Part shown: positions 43,418 to 50,345 of the stretch, piece by piece
Layout of the letters: the number at the start of each line of letters is the position of its first letter
Position numbering within the stretch: the stretch's first letter is position 1
NCBI RefSeq assembly: GCF_934630535.1
Contig: NZ_CAKTVU010000014.1
Coordinates: forward strand, 1-50,345
Direction: 5' to 3'
Length of the DNA stretch: 50,345 nucleotides
DNA from: an uncultured Senegalimassilia sp.
Lineage (GTDB): Bacteria; Actinomycetota; Coriobacteriia; Coriobacteriales; Eggerthellaceae
The notes under the pieces: model-generated
What the model was told of the DNA's origin: nothing
Seen by the model: only the letters and a program-made list of their open reading frames with translations
The model's database searches: none
Made by a program: the position numbers and the translations under genes

Positions 43418-43996
43418 TTACCAGGTCAGCTCACGCGCTTCCTGGCTAAACGCGCAGTCCTTCGCCTTGATCAAGACGTTCGGATGCGTTTCCTCGGGCG
43501 AGGGCAGCACCACGATGCTACCGTTATCCAAGTTGCTACCATACTTCGCGCGCAGCTCATCCGTGTCGCCAAAATCAAGCGCGCGGTTCGGGCAGCCAGC
43601 CACGCAAGCAGGCTGGGAGCCCCCTTGACGCAGGCCGTAGCAACCGTCGCACTTACCGGAAACACCCTTTTCCGGGAAATACTTCGGCTGGCCATACGGA
43701 CAGCTCATCACACACATGCGACAGCCGATGCACTTGCTCTGATCCTGAATCACCGTGCCGTCGGCAGCCTTGTAAATGGCGCCCGTCGGGCAATTCTTCA
43801 GGCAAATAGGATCCTCGCAGTGATTGCAGCTAAACGTGTAGCTAAAGCCCTGCACCTTCGGGAACTCGCCAACCGTGTAGGAATGCGCCTCGCGATACAG
43901 CGTGCCAACCTCAAGACGGTTCTTGTCCTTGCACACAATCTGACAAGCGCGGCAACCAGTGCAGCGGCTTTGGTCAAAATAGAATCCAACGCTCAT
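43418..43996 (-). CDS. Second molybdoenzyme iron-sulfur subunit, DmsB-like
   Basis: 192 residues with the four ferredoxin-type groups CTGCRACQIVC, CNHCEDPICLKNCP, CIGCRMCVMSCPYG and CDGCYGLRQGG/CVAGCPN. It would carry electrons from the NrfD/DmsC-type anchor to the catalytic subunit. It is 24 bases after that subunit's stop in the same operon. It is only distantly like the first iron-sulfur subunit in this window, so the two complexes are separate systems. Confidence 0.9.
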   Translation of the reverse strand: MSVGFYFDQSRCTGCRACQIVCKDKNRLEVGTLYREAHSYTVGEFPKVQGFSYTFSCNHCEDPICLKNCPTGAIYKAADGTVIQDQSKCIGCRMCVMSCPYGQPKYFPEKGVSGKCDGCYGLRQGGSQPACVAGCPNRALDFGDTDELRAKYGSNLDNGSIVVLPSPEETHPNVLIKAKDCAFSQEARELTW

Positions 43997-44020
43997 GATT
44001 CACTCTCCTCTTCCGCAGCT

Positions 44021-46669
44021 CTAGTTTGCACTCCAGCGAGCCGGCTTGTCGCAGTCGCGGCCAAGCGGAGCGCCGGTGTACTTCTCGACATTGCAGATCT
44101 GGTTGTTGTAGCCAGATACGCCCATGCCACTATAATCGCCACCGATCAGGTAGTTGTCCGAGCCAGCCATATCGATGCCGGTTTCCTCGTCAACATCGAC
44201 CCATGCACCATGAGGCACACCGACTACGCCAGGTAACAGCACATCCATAACGGCAGCGTTGCGCAGACCCTTTCCGTACGGCGAACTCAACAACACCGTG
44301 TCGCCGTCTTCAATGCCGAGGCTTTCCGCATCGCTGCGAGCCAAGAACACCGGGTTTGCCCACGCCTCGCGCAGCCACGGACAGTTGTCGAACACAGTGT
44401 GAGAACGACGCAGATAGTGTGGGTTGAACATCAAGAACGGATACTCACCCTTCTCGCCGCCAACCTTGCCGTCCTTGAACGTGGACTCATAGCCCGTAGG
44501 CGGAACGATATAAGTCGGATACGGCTTATACTGCTCGATTCCAGGGAAGCCGAACGACGCCATCAGGTCGTAGCGGGCCTGACAATAAATCTCCAGCTTG
44601 CCCGACTTGCTCTTCAGCGGATGTGCATCGGGGTCCTCGACGAACTTCTGGTAGCCGATATAGCCATATTTGTCGCCGTGCTTGCGCGGGAATTGATAGC
44701 CGCCGTTTTCCTTCAGCTCTTTCAGCGTAATGACGCCTTTTTGCGGTGTACCCTCGGCGTTGAGGCTCTTGATGTCTTCCGCTGTCAGCGTAACCAGGGT
44801 TTTCATCTTGCCATCATCACCCATAACCTTTGCGCCAGCAATCAACTCATAGTGATGCTGGTCTTCGCTTACCGGATACGCAACAGCAGGGTCTTTGCCT
44901 ATTCCCTTAAGTAACAACGTTCCGATTTCCTGGTCACTTTTCGCTTCGCCCAAAGGTTCAGTAACGCGGGAATAGTACTGAAGATACTCGCGATTCGTTT
45001 CCCATGCTCCACCATCGAATCCGCCGAATCCGCCACAACGCTCCCAACGAGTCGTCACGGGAAGAACAATGTCCGAGTAGCGCGCATTCGTTGTCATGAA
45101 CTGAGCCAGCGTCAGTACGAAATCAACTGCACGATGCGCCTCTATTCCTTCTTTTTGATTTGTCGAAGTCTGCAGCATTGCATCGTTGGTGTGATAGATA
45201 CACTTGATAGCGCCAAGCTCAACCGGCTGCGGCTTACGGAAGCTTCCGTATTCAAGACATACATTCTGGGTCTTTCCGCCGCCATTTTTAATTACCTCAT
45301 ATATTTGCGCCTGCCGAACACCAATCGAAATCGGATTGCTCGCTTTGCTTGCCGTAGCCTTTCCCGGAGCAACCAATCGCGCACCACCGTTACCAGCATT
45401 AGCATGGTAACTGCTTGCGCAGGCATGTCCGGATTTGCCCATATGGCCGCCCATTGCGCCCAATGCCATAAACATCTGCGGAACCATTTCAGCACCATTA
45501 CAACGAGAGAAGCCATAGTTGTGAAGAAGCATGACCTTATTTTCTTTTGACAGTTTTTTTGCCAAAGAGGTTGTCTGATCAGGAGCTATGCCGCAGATTT
45601 GTTCTGCCCATTCCGGCGTCTTAGGCACTCCATCATATTTACCAAGAATGTAATCCTTGAGATTCTCATTGATGGTCTTGTCCTCGGGCATGCTTTCAGC
45701 ATCAAAGCCAACCGTATATTTGTGCAAAAAATCCCAGTCGACGATGCTACCCTTTTCTTCGTCAAGGCGAATCATTTCATATGCAACCGCCAGCATGAAT
45801 GCCATGTCTGTTCCAGGGCGAATGGGGATCCATTCTGCATCAAGAGTTTGCGCCGAAGCATTATATACAGGATCGACACAAACAAACTTAGCTCCATGAT
45901 CGCGTGCGTTCATCCAATAATTAAACGGCGTACCAGCTGCAGACCATGTCGGGTTTGAGGCCCATAGCACAATGTAATCAGCGTTTTCCATGTCGAAGCG
46001 GTCGTTGCGCGTGTCGCCATCTCCGGGAGATGTATCGTTCCCTGGTAATCCGCACAACGTCGTATCAAGAGTATAGGTTCCATAAGAGGTGGTATCCCAA
46101 CCCCTTACAAACCCAGTCAACGCCGCCGGTATTGTAGAATCGCAGTCATAGTAGCAATAGAAGCCCGTGGGGCCGTACTCATCAGAGATGCGCTTGATTT
46201 CCTCGGATGCAAGTTTGATTGCCTCATCCCAGCTGATGACTTCCCATTCGTCCTTGCCACGCATCTGGCCGTTGGACTTCTCGCCACCGCCAGGCTGCCA
46301 ACCCTTGCGCTTGAGCGGATGAAGAATACGGTCGGCGCCAAAGCACTGCTGCTGCTGGGTTTTGCCGCGCACGCAACCGCGCTGCTGCGGATACTCGATG
46401 GAGTCCTCGTGCGTGTCGTCGGTCTTCTGACGCACCACGGTGCCGTCCTTGATCATAACCTTGTTCATGCAGCGGCCGCCGCAGTTGTGCCAGCATGCCG
46501 CCGGTACCCACTCACCGTCTTTTGCCGGATCGACGGGCAGCTCGTGCTTATCAACTGCCTTAAGGCTCGATTCCGCAGAGCAACCGGTAGCGGTTAGACC
46601 AGCCACGCCTGCCATAACAGCAGCGGAGGCACCCAGGAAACCACGACGGGAAATGTTATTGGAATTCAC
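44021..46669 (-). CDS. Second Tat-exported molybdopterin oxidoreductase, DmsA-like
   Basis: 882 residues. Tat signal SRRGFLGASAAV with a Cys (TATGC, residue 30) that could be a lipid-attachment site, though the lipobox is weak. Cluster cysteines C59, C63, C67 (CWHNCGGRC, a C-x3-C-x3-C spacing as in DmsA), then MGD-binding blocks. It resembles DmsA/YnfE more closely than the first molybdoenzyme, so sulfoxide or N-oxide reduction is plausible. The start is a GTG at 46669, with GGGGGA upstream. The middle of the gene (about 44.9-46.2 kb) has visibly lower GC than both ends. It precedes the iron-sulfur gene by 24 bases. Confidence 0.88.
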   Translation of the reverse strand: MNSNNISRRGFLGASAAVMAGVAGLTATGCSAESSLKAVDKHELPVDPAKDGEWVPAACWHNCGGRCMNKVMIKDGTVVRQKTDDTHEDSIEYPQQRGCVRGKTQQQQCFGADRILHPLKRKGWQPGGGEKSNGQMRGKDEWEVISWDEAIKLASEEIKRISDEYGPTGFYCYYDCDSTIPAALTGFVRGWDTTSYGTYTLDTTLCGLPGNDTSPGDGDTRNDRFDMENADYIVLWASNPTWSAAGTPFNYWMNARDHGAKFVCVDPVYNASAQTLDAEWIPIRPGTDMAFMLAVAYEMIRLDEEKGSIVDWDFLHKYTVGFDAESMPEDKTINENLKDYILGKYDGVPKTPEWAEQICGIAPDQTTSLAKKLSKENKVMLLHNYGFSRCNGAEMVPQMFMALGAMGGHMGKSGHACASSYHANAGNGGARLVAPGKATASKASNPISIGVRQAQIYEVIKNGGGKTQNVCLEYGSFRKPQPVELGAIKCIYHTNDAMLQTSTNQKEGIEAHRAVDFVLTLAQFMTTNARYSDIVLPVTTRWERCGGFGGFDGGAWETNREYLQYYSRVTEPLGEAKSDQEIGTLLLKGIGKDPAVAYPVSEDQHHYELIAGAKVMGDDGKMKTLVTLTAEDIKSLNAEGTPQKGVITLKELKENGGYQFPRKHGDKYGYIGYQKFVEDPDAHPLKSKSGKLEIYCQARYDLMASFGFPGIEQYKPYPTYIVPPTGYESTFKDGKVGGEKGEYPFLMFNPHYLRRSHTVFDNCPWLREAWANPVFLARSDAESLGIEDGDTVLLSSPYGKGLRNAAVMDVLLPGVVGVPHGAWVDVDEETGIDMAGSDNYLIGGDYSGMGVSGYNNQICNVEKYTGAPLGRDCDKPARWSAN

Positions 46670-46689
46670 GGTTATATCCCCCTTCGTCC

Positions 46690-47460
46690 CTATAGCGTGC
46701 ACGTCGCGTAGAACGCGTAACGAGCGACGGCAACACCGATAACCAGAGCAGCGCACACGACGATCGCAAGCGTCTGCTTGTTTGCGAATTTGGAAGCCAG
46801 CAGCGTCAACACAGCAGAAGCGACAGGCGCAACCACCAGACCAGCCACCTGCATGACCGGGCTTACGCCAACAGCCGAAAAGGCCGCAACATCAAGCGCC
46901 AGACCGATGGCCAGCGCCACGTCAACAGCAACCATCGTGTATGCAACAGGCTTTTCGGACAGATTCGCGACACCAAGTGCAGCGCACAGACCAAGGCCCA
47001 TGGCAAGATCGCCCGCCACGAAGCTCAGCACCGTTGCCGGAGCGTTCGTCCAAACGGGATTGCCGAACACGTCGGTGTACGCGGTGCCCATCAGCACCAT
47101 GCACGCTACGGCAACCACAGCCGTTACCACGCGCAAGGCAAACGGGCTGTCCTTTTTCACAAAGGTGGTGATCATGTCGATAAGAGCCAGCACGAAGAAC
47201 ACGCCGGAAACGGCAACCTCGCGCACCATGCCAGACGCAAAGTTAACGGTTCCGCTTGTCAACGAGCCCATAGCACGCGGGATGCTCTGCACATGCATAG
47301 AAGCGGCAATCATGCCGATGGCGAACAAAGCAACTACGACCAGGGGCAAAAGCCACGGGCGATCGCCCGAGCGCTTACGGGCAAAGCACGTTTCAAACAC
47401 GTACGAGCCCGCAGCCATACCTCCCAGCAGCGTGAATGCAAACAGGGATTCGAGACCCAT
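46690..47460 (-). CDS. Membrane anchor of the second molybdoenzyme, DmsC-type
   Basis: 256 residues with about eight hydrophobic segments. GGMAAGSYVFETCFARKRS opens the protein and resembles the first helix of DmsC-type anchors. It is the first gene of this operon, so the order anchor, catalytic, iron-sulfur differs from the first operon. The ATG at 47460 is preceded by AGGAGGG. Its promoter carries two palindromic sites (separate entry). Some NrfD-like features are possible. Confidence 0.8.
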   Translation of the reverse strand: MGLESLFAFTLLGGMAAGSYVFETCFARKRSGDRPWLLPLVVVALFAIGMIAASMHVQSIPRAMGSLTSGTVNFASGMVREVAVSGVFFVLALIDMITTFVKKDSPFALRVVTAVVAVACMVLMGTAYTDVFGNPVWTNAPATVLSFVAGDLAMGLGLCAALGVANLSEKPVAYTMVAVDVALAIGLALDVAAFSAVGVSPVMQVAGLVVAPVASAVLTLLASKFANKQTLAIVVCAALVIGVAVARYAFYATCTL

Positions 47461-47631
47461 GTTTCCCTCCTCTATTTCCTTGCGCCCACAGTAGGACGCG
47501 CCTCTCGCAAAACACACCTCGCCCGCGCGTTCTGCGTTCTCCTGCTTTTTCCGCGAGATATGCGAATACGCACGAAGAAAGCAGGAGGCTGAATATGATT
47601 GTCGGAAATCAGCTGACACCCTCCATGAGCC

Positions 47632-47680
47632 GTTATAGCAAAATTGTCGTGCGACAATCAATAGTGTCGCACGACAATTT
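47632..47680 (-). promoter_or_regulatory. Promoter of the second molybdoenzyme operon with two palindromic operators
   Basis: -10 TATAAC (47632-47637, with an extended TG) and -35 TTGATT (47656-47661), 18 bp apart. TTGTCGTGCGACAA (47644-47657) overlaps the spacer and -35. A second copy, TGTCGCACGACAA, lies just upstream (47665-47677). The two arms together form a larger dyad (47641-47656 with 47665-47680). The same motif lies in the promoter at 50.05 kb. Confidence 0.8.
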
Positions 47681-47730
47681 TTTGGTATAATTATTCTATT
47701 CTAAGGATATACCGCAAGGGATATGCTCAA

Positions 47731-48696
47731 CTATTTCAGCGGTTCATCAGGCCTTACGTTAAAACCTTCACTGTACGCGCTTGGCACCACAAGCGTGCTG
47801 TCATTGTCTTGCATACCCTCATACGTTAGGTGTAGTTTTCGCAAAGCAAGCGCCACCTCATCATGGTTATACTTCTGCGCAACCTCATCAAGGATTTCGG
47901 AAACATCACGTTCCGCCTCCATAAGCGTGATGCGCGCACTCTTGCGACATTCCGCCTGAGCCTCCAACGACATAACCCCCTGCAGTTCTTTGGGGATGAT
48001 CAGGTCGCGCACTTCAACCGATACGATGGAGATACCCCAATCGGATACCTTTTCCTCAACAGCCTCACGCAGTTCCTGATCAAGCTGATGACGACGCATG
48101 ACCACATTCGACAGCGATGCGCGACCGATGGCATCGCGCAATGCCGTTTGCGCGGAAAGCGCTACGGCAAAGTGGTAATCCTCGACCTCAGTACAAGCCT
48201 TTTCAGGATCCCAAACCACCCAAAACAGCACGGCATCGACGTCAAGCGGTACCAAATCGCTGGTCAGCGCCTCTTCGGCGCCAAACGGAGTTGCATTCAT
48301 GCGCTGATCGACGCGCAGCGTGCAGAACTCAAACAATGGGATGGTGAAAAACAAACCCGGGCCCGCAAGCCGATTAAATCGACCCAGGCGCATGATCACG
48401 GCACGCTCCCAGTCCATGCAAACGTGCACCGATGAAAGCGCAGCAAGACCAACTACTGCGGAAAGCAGGATACCTGTGAGCGTCAAGCCAGACGCCAAGA
48501 CCGCAGATGCTCCCAACATCAACGCAAATGCAACGATAGCCAAGGCTATCGTTATCACCACGGCGCCATTTCGCGTCGCTCTTTTCGTAGGATCGGAGCG
48601 ATACGCATCGGCTGCAACACCGAATTCCATCTCAGAACGTCGATACGTATCTTTTTGCCCCGGAACGAGCCTCTCGCCGCTATTTCTGGTTTTCAT
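47731..48696 (-). CDS. SPFH/stomatin-like membrane protein
   Basis: 321 residues. An N-terminal cytoplasmic tail, a hydrophobic pair at about 45-90, then a Band 7/SPFH domain (ERAVIMRLGRFNRLAGPGLFFTIP; RDAIGRASLSNVVMRRHQL; WGISIVSVEVRDLIIPKELQ) and a coiled-coil-prone C terminus. Slipin-type proteins organise membrane microdomains or protein complexes. It is third in the NrfD-GntR-SPFH operon; its start overlaps the GntR stop by 17 bases. A link to NrfD-type complexes is inference. Confidence 0.85.
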   Translation of the reverse strand: MKTRNSGERLVPGQKDTYRRSEMEFGVAADAYRSDPTKRATRNGAVVITIALAIVAFALMLGASAVLASGLTLTGILLSAVVGLAALSSVHVCMDWERAVIMRLGRFNRLAGPGLFFTIPLFEFCTLRVDQRMNATPFGAEEALTSDLVPLDVDAVLFWVVWDPEKACTEVEDYHFAVALSAQTALRDAIGRASLSNVVMRRHQLDQELREAVEEKVSDWGISIVSVEVRDLIIPKELQGVMSLEAQAECRKSARITLMEAERDVSEILDEVAQKYNHDEVALALRKLHLTYEGMQDNDSTLVVPSAYSEGFNVRPDEPLK

Positions 48697-49090
48697 GGCC
48701 CCTCTTCATCCTCCTCACACACGCAGACACCAGCTTCGGGATGTCTTCATACGCCATTCCTTGCTCCAAGCAGCTTTTAATGAAATCTTCGGCGAGCGCA
48801 TTGACCTGCGCATCCCCTTTTTGATTGTTGCCCGGTTCGTTCACGAACACGCCACTGCCCCGAACCGTCGTCACATACCCATCGCGTTCCAATCCCATGT
48901 ACGCTTTGCTTACCGTGTTGTATGCAATGCGCAAATCGGCAGCGTACTTACGCACCGTGGGCAATTTGTCGCCCGGTTTATAAAAACCCGATGTAATGAG
49001 GTATGCCATTCGGTTTCGTAGCTGAACCCACAGCGGTAAGTCACTGTTTTCGTCGAATTCAAACGAAGGCGTTTCCTTTGTCGCTTTCAC
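48680..49090 (-). CDS. GntR-family regulator, YtrA-like
   Basis: 136 residues. An N-terminal winged helix (LPLWVQLRNRMAYLITSGFYKPGDKLPTVRKYAADLRIAYNTVSKAYMGLE) is followed by only about 50 residues, so there is no large effector domain, which is the YtrA subfamily pattern. The start is probably a GTG at 49090 with AGGTGG upstream at a long spacing. The longer open frame overlaps the NrfD-like gene. It lies in the middle of its own operon, and its likely sites are the TGTCG-N2-CGACA palindromes in two promoters. Confidence 0.85.
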   Translation of the reverse strand: MKATKETPSFEFDENSDLPLWVQLRNRMAYLITSGFYKPGDKLPTVRKYAADLRIAYNTVSKAYMGLERDGYVTTVRGSGVFVNEPGNNQKGDAQVNALAEDFIKSCLEQGMAYEDIPKLVSACVRRMKRGHENQK

Positions 49091-49106
49091 ACGTAGTCTT
49101 TCCACC

Positions 49107-50018
49107 TCACACCAAGGGCTGCACACCTGCAGCCACCACTACCAATCGCAAGCATAGCCCTCCGACAAGCACGAGCACCGAAGCGAACGCCGTTGTCGAA
49201 GCACTCAAATGTCGCCTGCTCATCAGGGAAAACATTTCAATCACTATCGGTAATAGTAGCGCACATAAGACAAAGCCACCCCAAAATAGCTGCGAATGTC
49301 TACCTGTCAGCACATTGGCGCTCGCTACCGGGGCAAGGCTTGCAAACAGCAGTATCGTCACGAGGAGCTCGAGCACCACGAACACGAAATCAAAGCGCAG
49401 CAATTTGACATCCCATTGCCGCACGGCCCGCCAATCCCCACATGAACATATAGCAAACATTATCACCGCACAGCCGCACGAAAGCGCAGACAGAACGAAT
49501 AGCACCGGTAGCCACATCGTCTGCCAGAATTTCACAGCGACAACGCTTTTCAGCAGCATTCCCGTGTATGTCATAACCACGAACGCGACGGGGATGCCCA
49601 CGGCTTTTAGGACCCACAGCGCACGCCGCACGTGCGCTCCCAGCGAAAACGCCGCATCACAGAAAGCCGCCAACGAACTTCCCATCAACAGCGACAGCGC
49701 GAGCGCGCCAATCGAAATCAAGCTGCTTGTTGGGTATAGCAACAAGTAATAAAACGCATCCGGTCGACCTAAATCAGCGATTAGACACAACACTCCAAGT
49801 ATCAAAATGCAGAATGTTGCGCCATACACGATTCTCCTTATGCGTTGATATGTTGATTCGCACAACCTTTTCGGCGCATAAGAAACCCTATTACGCTCAC
49901 CATGCCTACTCCATTTCGACATATTGCACGCAACATCCAACACAGCCAACACGGCATATGCGCCCGCTGCTGTTCCGCCCAGGAATAGGTATACCGCTAT
50001 CAGCCCGCTAAATGTCAT
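49107..50018 (-). CDS. NrfD-like integral membrane protein without its usual partners
   Basis: 303 residues with about eight hydrophobic segments. The first segment (VYLFLGGTAAGAYAVLAVLD) and the LIADLGRPDAFYYLLLYP loop are typical of NrfD/PsrC anchors of polysulfide- and related reductases. Here no iron-sulfur or catalytic gene follows; the next genes encode GntR and SPFH proteins. The ATG at 50018 has AAAGGCGGG upstream. It may work with the molybdoenzyme complex next door or with proteins elsewhere. Confidence 0.85.
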   Translation of the reverse strand: MTFSGLIAVYLFLGGTAAGAYAVLAVLDVACNMSKWSRHGERNRVSYAPKRLCESTYQRIRRIVYGATFCILILGVLCLIADLGRPDAFYYLLLYPTSSLISIGALALSLLMGSSLAAFCDAAFSLGAHVRRALWVLKAVGIPVAFVVMTYTGMLLKSVVAVKFWQTMWLPVLFVLSALSCGCAVIMFAICSCGDWRAVRQWDVKLLRFDFVFVVLELLVTILLFASLAPVASANVLTGRHSQLFWGGFVLCALLLPIVIEMFSLMSRRHLSASTTAFASVLVLVGGLCLRLVVVAAGVQPLV

Positions 50019-50043
50019 GCGCCCGCCTTTCTTGAACACGGCA

Positions 50044-50073
50044 AGAATATCACTGTCGCACGACAATTCACAA
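50044..50073 (-). promoter_or_regulatory. Promoter with operator upstream of the NrfD-like gene
   Basis: -35 TTGTGA (50068-50073) and -10 TATTCT (50044-50049), 18 bp apart. TGTCGCACGACA (50054-50065), the same palindrome as in the second molybdoenzyme promoter, fills the spacer. A protein bound there would block RNA polymerase. Confidence 0.75.
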
Positions 50074-50076
50074 CCA

Positions 50077-50150
50077 TATGAGCCAATGTCCCCATAGCGT
50101 TCTAGCTCGCCATCTTTTCAAAGGTGGCGAGCTAGAACGCTATGGGGACA
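50077..50150. repeat. Dispersed hairpin repeat (copy B)
   Basis: Arms 50087-50116 and 50121-50150 form a 30-bp stem with one G-T pair and a TTCA loop. The flank and sequence (TGAGCCAATG, then TAGCG.TCTAGCTCGCCA) match copy A at 41189-41256. It lies just after the stop of the ABC gene at the right edge, where it can end transcription. Confidence 0.85.
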
Positions 50151-50153
50151 GAT

Positions 50154-50345
50154 TCATTCACGCGATTCAAAAGGAACCCAGGCTGCGCCGCAACCTGTTT
50201 GCACGTGCTCCAAGCGCACGCCGAAGGACTGCTCGATAGCACCACGAACGCGACCATCTGTCGGCTCGCCCTGCGCAGCCAAGCGTCCTCGCTCCATCAC
50301 AAACACCTGGTCGGCAACCGAAAGCGCCAGGTTCAAATCGTGAAT
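50154..50345 (-). CDS. ABC transporter ATPase, iron/cobalamin-import type (C-terminal end only)
   Basis: The last 63 residues are inside the window: IHDLNLALSVADQVFVMERGRLAAQGEP, the H-loop and tail typical of FecE/BtuD-type ATPases. The gene begins beyond the right edge. Its stop (TGA, 50154-50156) is next to the long hairpin. Confidence 0.75.
   Translation of the reverse strand: MHDLNLALSVADQVFVMERGRLAAQGEPTDGRVRGAIEQSFGVRLEHVQTGCGAAWVPFESRE

Noticed and set aside
47685..47694. Strong plus-strand -10 (GGTATAAT) between operons
   Set aside because: No plus-strand gene follows; the region downstream is the antisense of the SPFH gene.
1..50345. CRISPR arrays, insertion sequences, rRNA
   Set aside because: No regularly spaced identical repeats, transposase genes or rRNA-like sequence were seen.

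Overview
This is a high-GC window from an anaerobic actinobacterium. The gene set points to the Coriobacteriia, most likely an Eggerthellaceae-type gut anaerobe (inferred from gene content; no rRNA is present). The evidence is a selenocysteine formate dehydrogenase, two separate Tat-exported DMSO-reductase-family molybdoenzyme operons with iron-sulfur and membrane subunits, amino-acid fermentation genes, and some genes with GTG starts or little leader. Both edges cut ABC-transporter genes: an ECF-type ATPase on the left and an iron/cobalamin-type importer ATPase on the right.

Layout. 1-3.0 kb: ECF transporter genes (minus) divergent from an AraC regulator. 3.4-4.7 kb: an MFS transporter (minus) behind a leader that ends in a strong terminator-like hairpin. 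5.3-16.6 kb: a plus-strand sulfur and amino-acid block with a URO-D-fold methyltransferase-like protein, MetNIQ, a tautomerase-like protein, an aldo/keto reductase, an M20 dipeptidase, two PLP C-S lyase-type enzymes and an APC permease. 17-19.1 kb: asparaginase and a HepT/MntA toxin-antitoxin pair in which hepT carries an in-frame stop and the antitoxin has an extra ribbon-helix-helix domain. 19.4-25 kb: a 1527-residue formate dehydrogenase read through a UGA (Sec) codon with a visible SECIS hairpin, then ThrH. 25.6-31.2 kb: the first molybdoenzyme operon (membrane, FeS and catalytic subunits) with a divergent LysR gene. 31.5-36.6 kb: a Bce-type two-component system and ABC transporter. 36.8-41.2 kb: a methyltransferase, a cysteine desulfurase and Elp3. 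41.3-47.5 kb: the second molybdoenzyme operon with a TorD chaperone and a radical SAM protein. 47.7-50.0 kb: an NrfD-like protein, a GntR regulator and an SPFH protein.

How the parts connect. Formate oxidation (FDH) and the two exported molybdoenzymes suggest anaerobic respiration with formate or NAD(P)H as donor and sulfoxide-like or other organic acceptors. The second molybdoenzyme operon and the neighbouring NrfD-GntR-SPFH operon carry the same short palindrome inside or beside their promoters, so one GntR protein probably controls both. The MetNIQ block imports methionine-type compounds and the lyases can cleave C-S bonds.

The points most worth follow-up are the shared GntR palindromes, the RHH-MntA fusion with a dead hepT, the FDH fusion, a family of long perfect hairpins (two clearly homologous, with compensatory changes), a 33-bp tandem repeat, and an attenuator-like leader upstream of the MFS gene. 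No rRNA, CRISPR array or insertion sequence was recognised, and I found no convincing tRNA.
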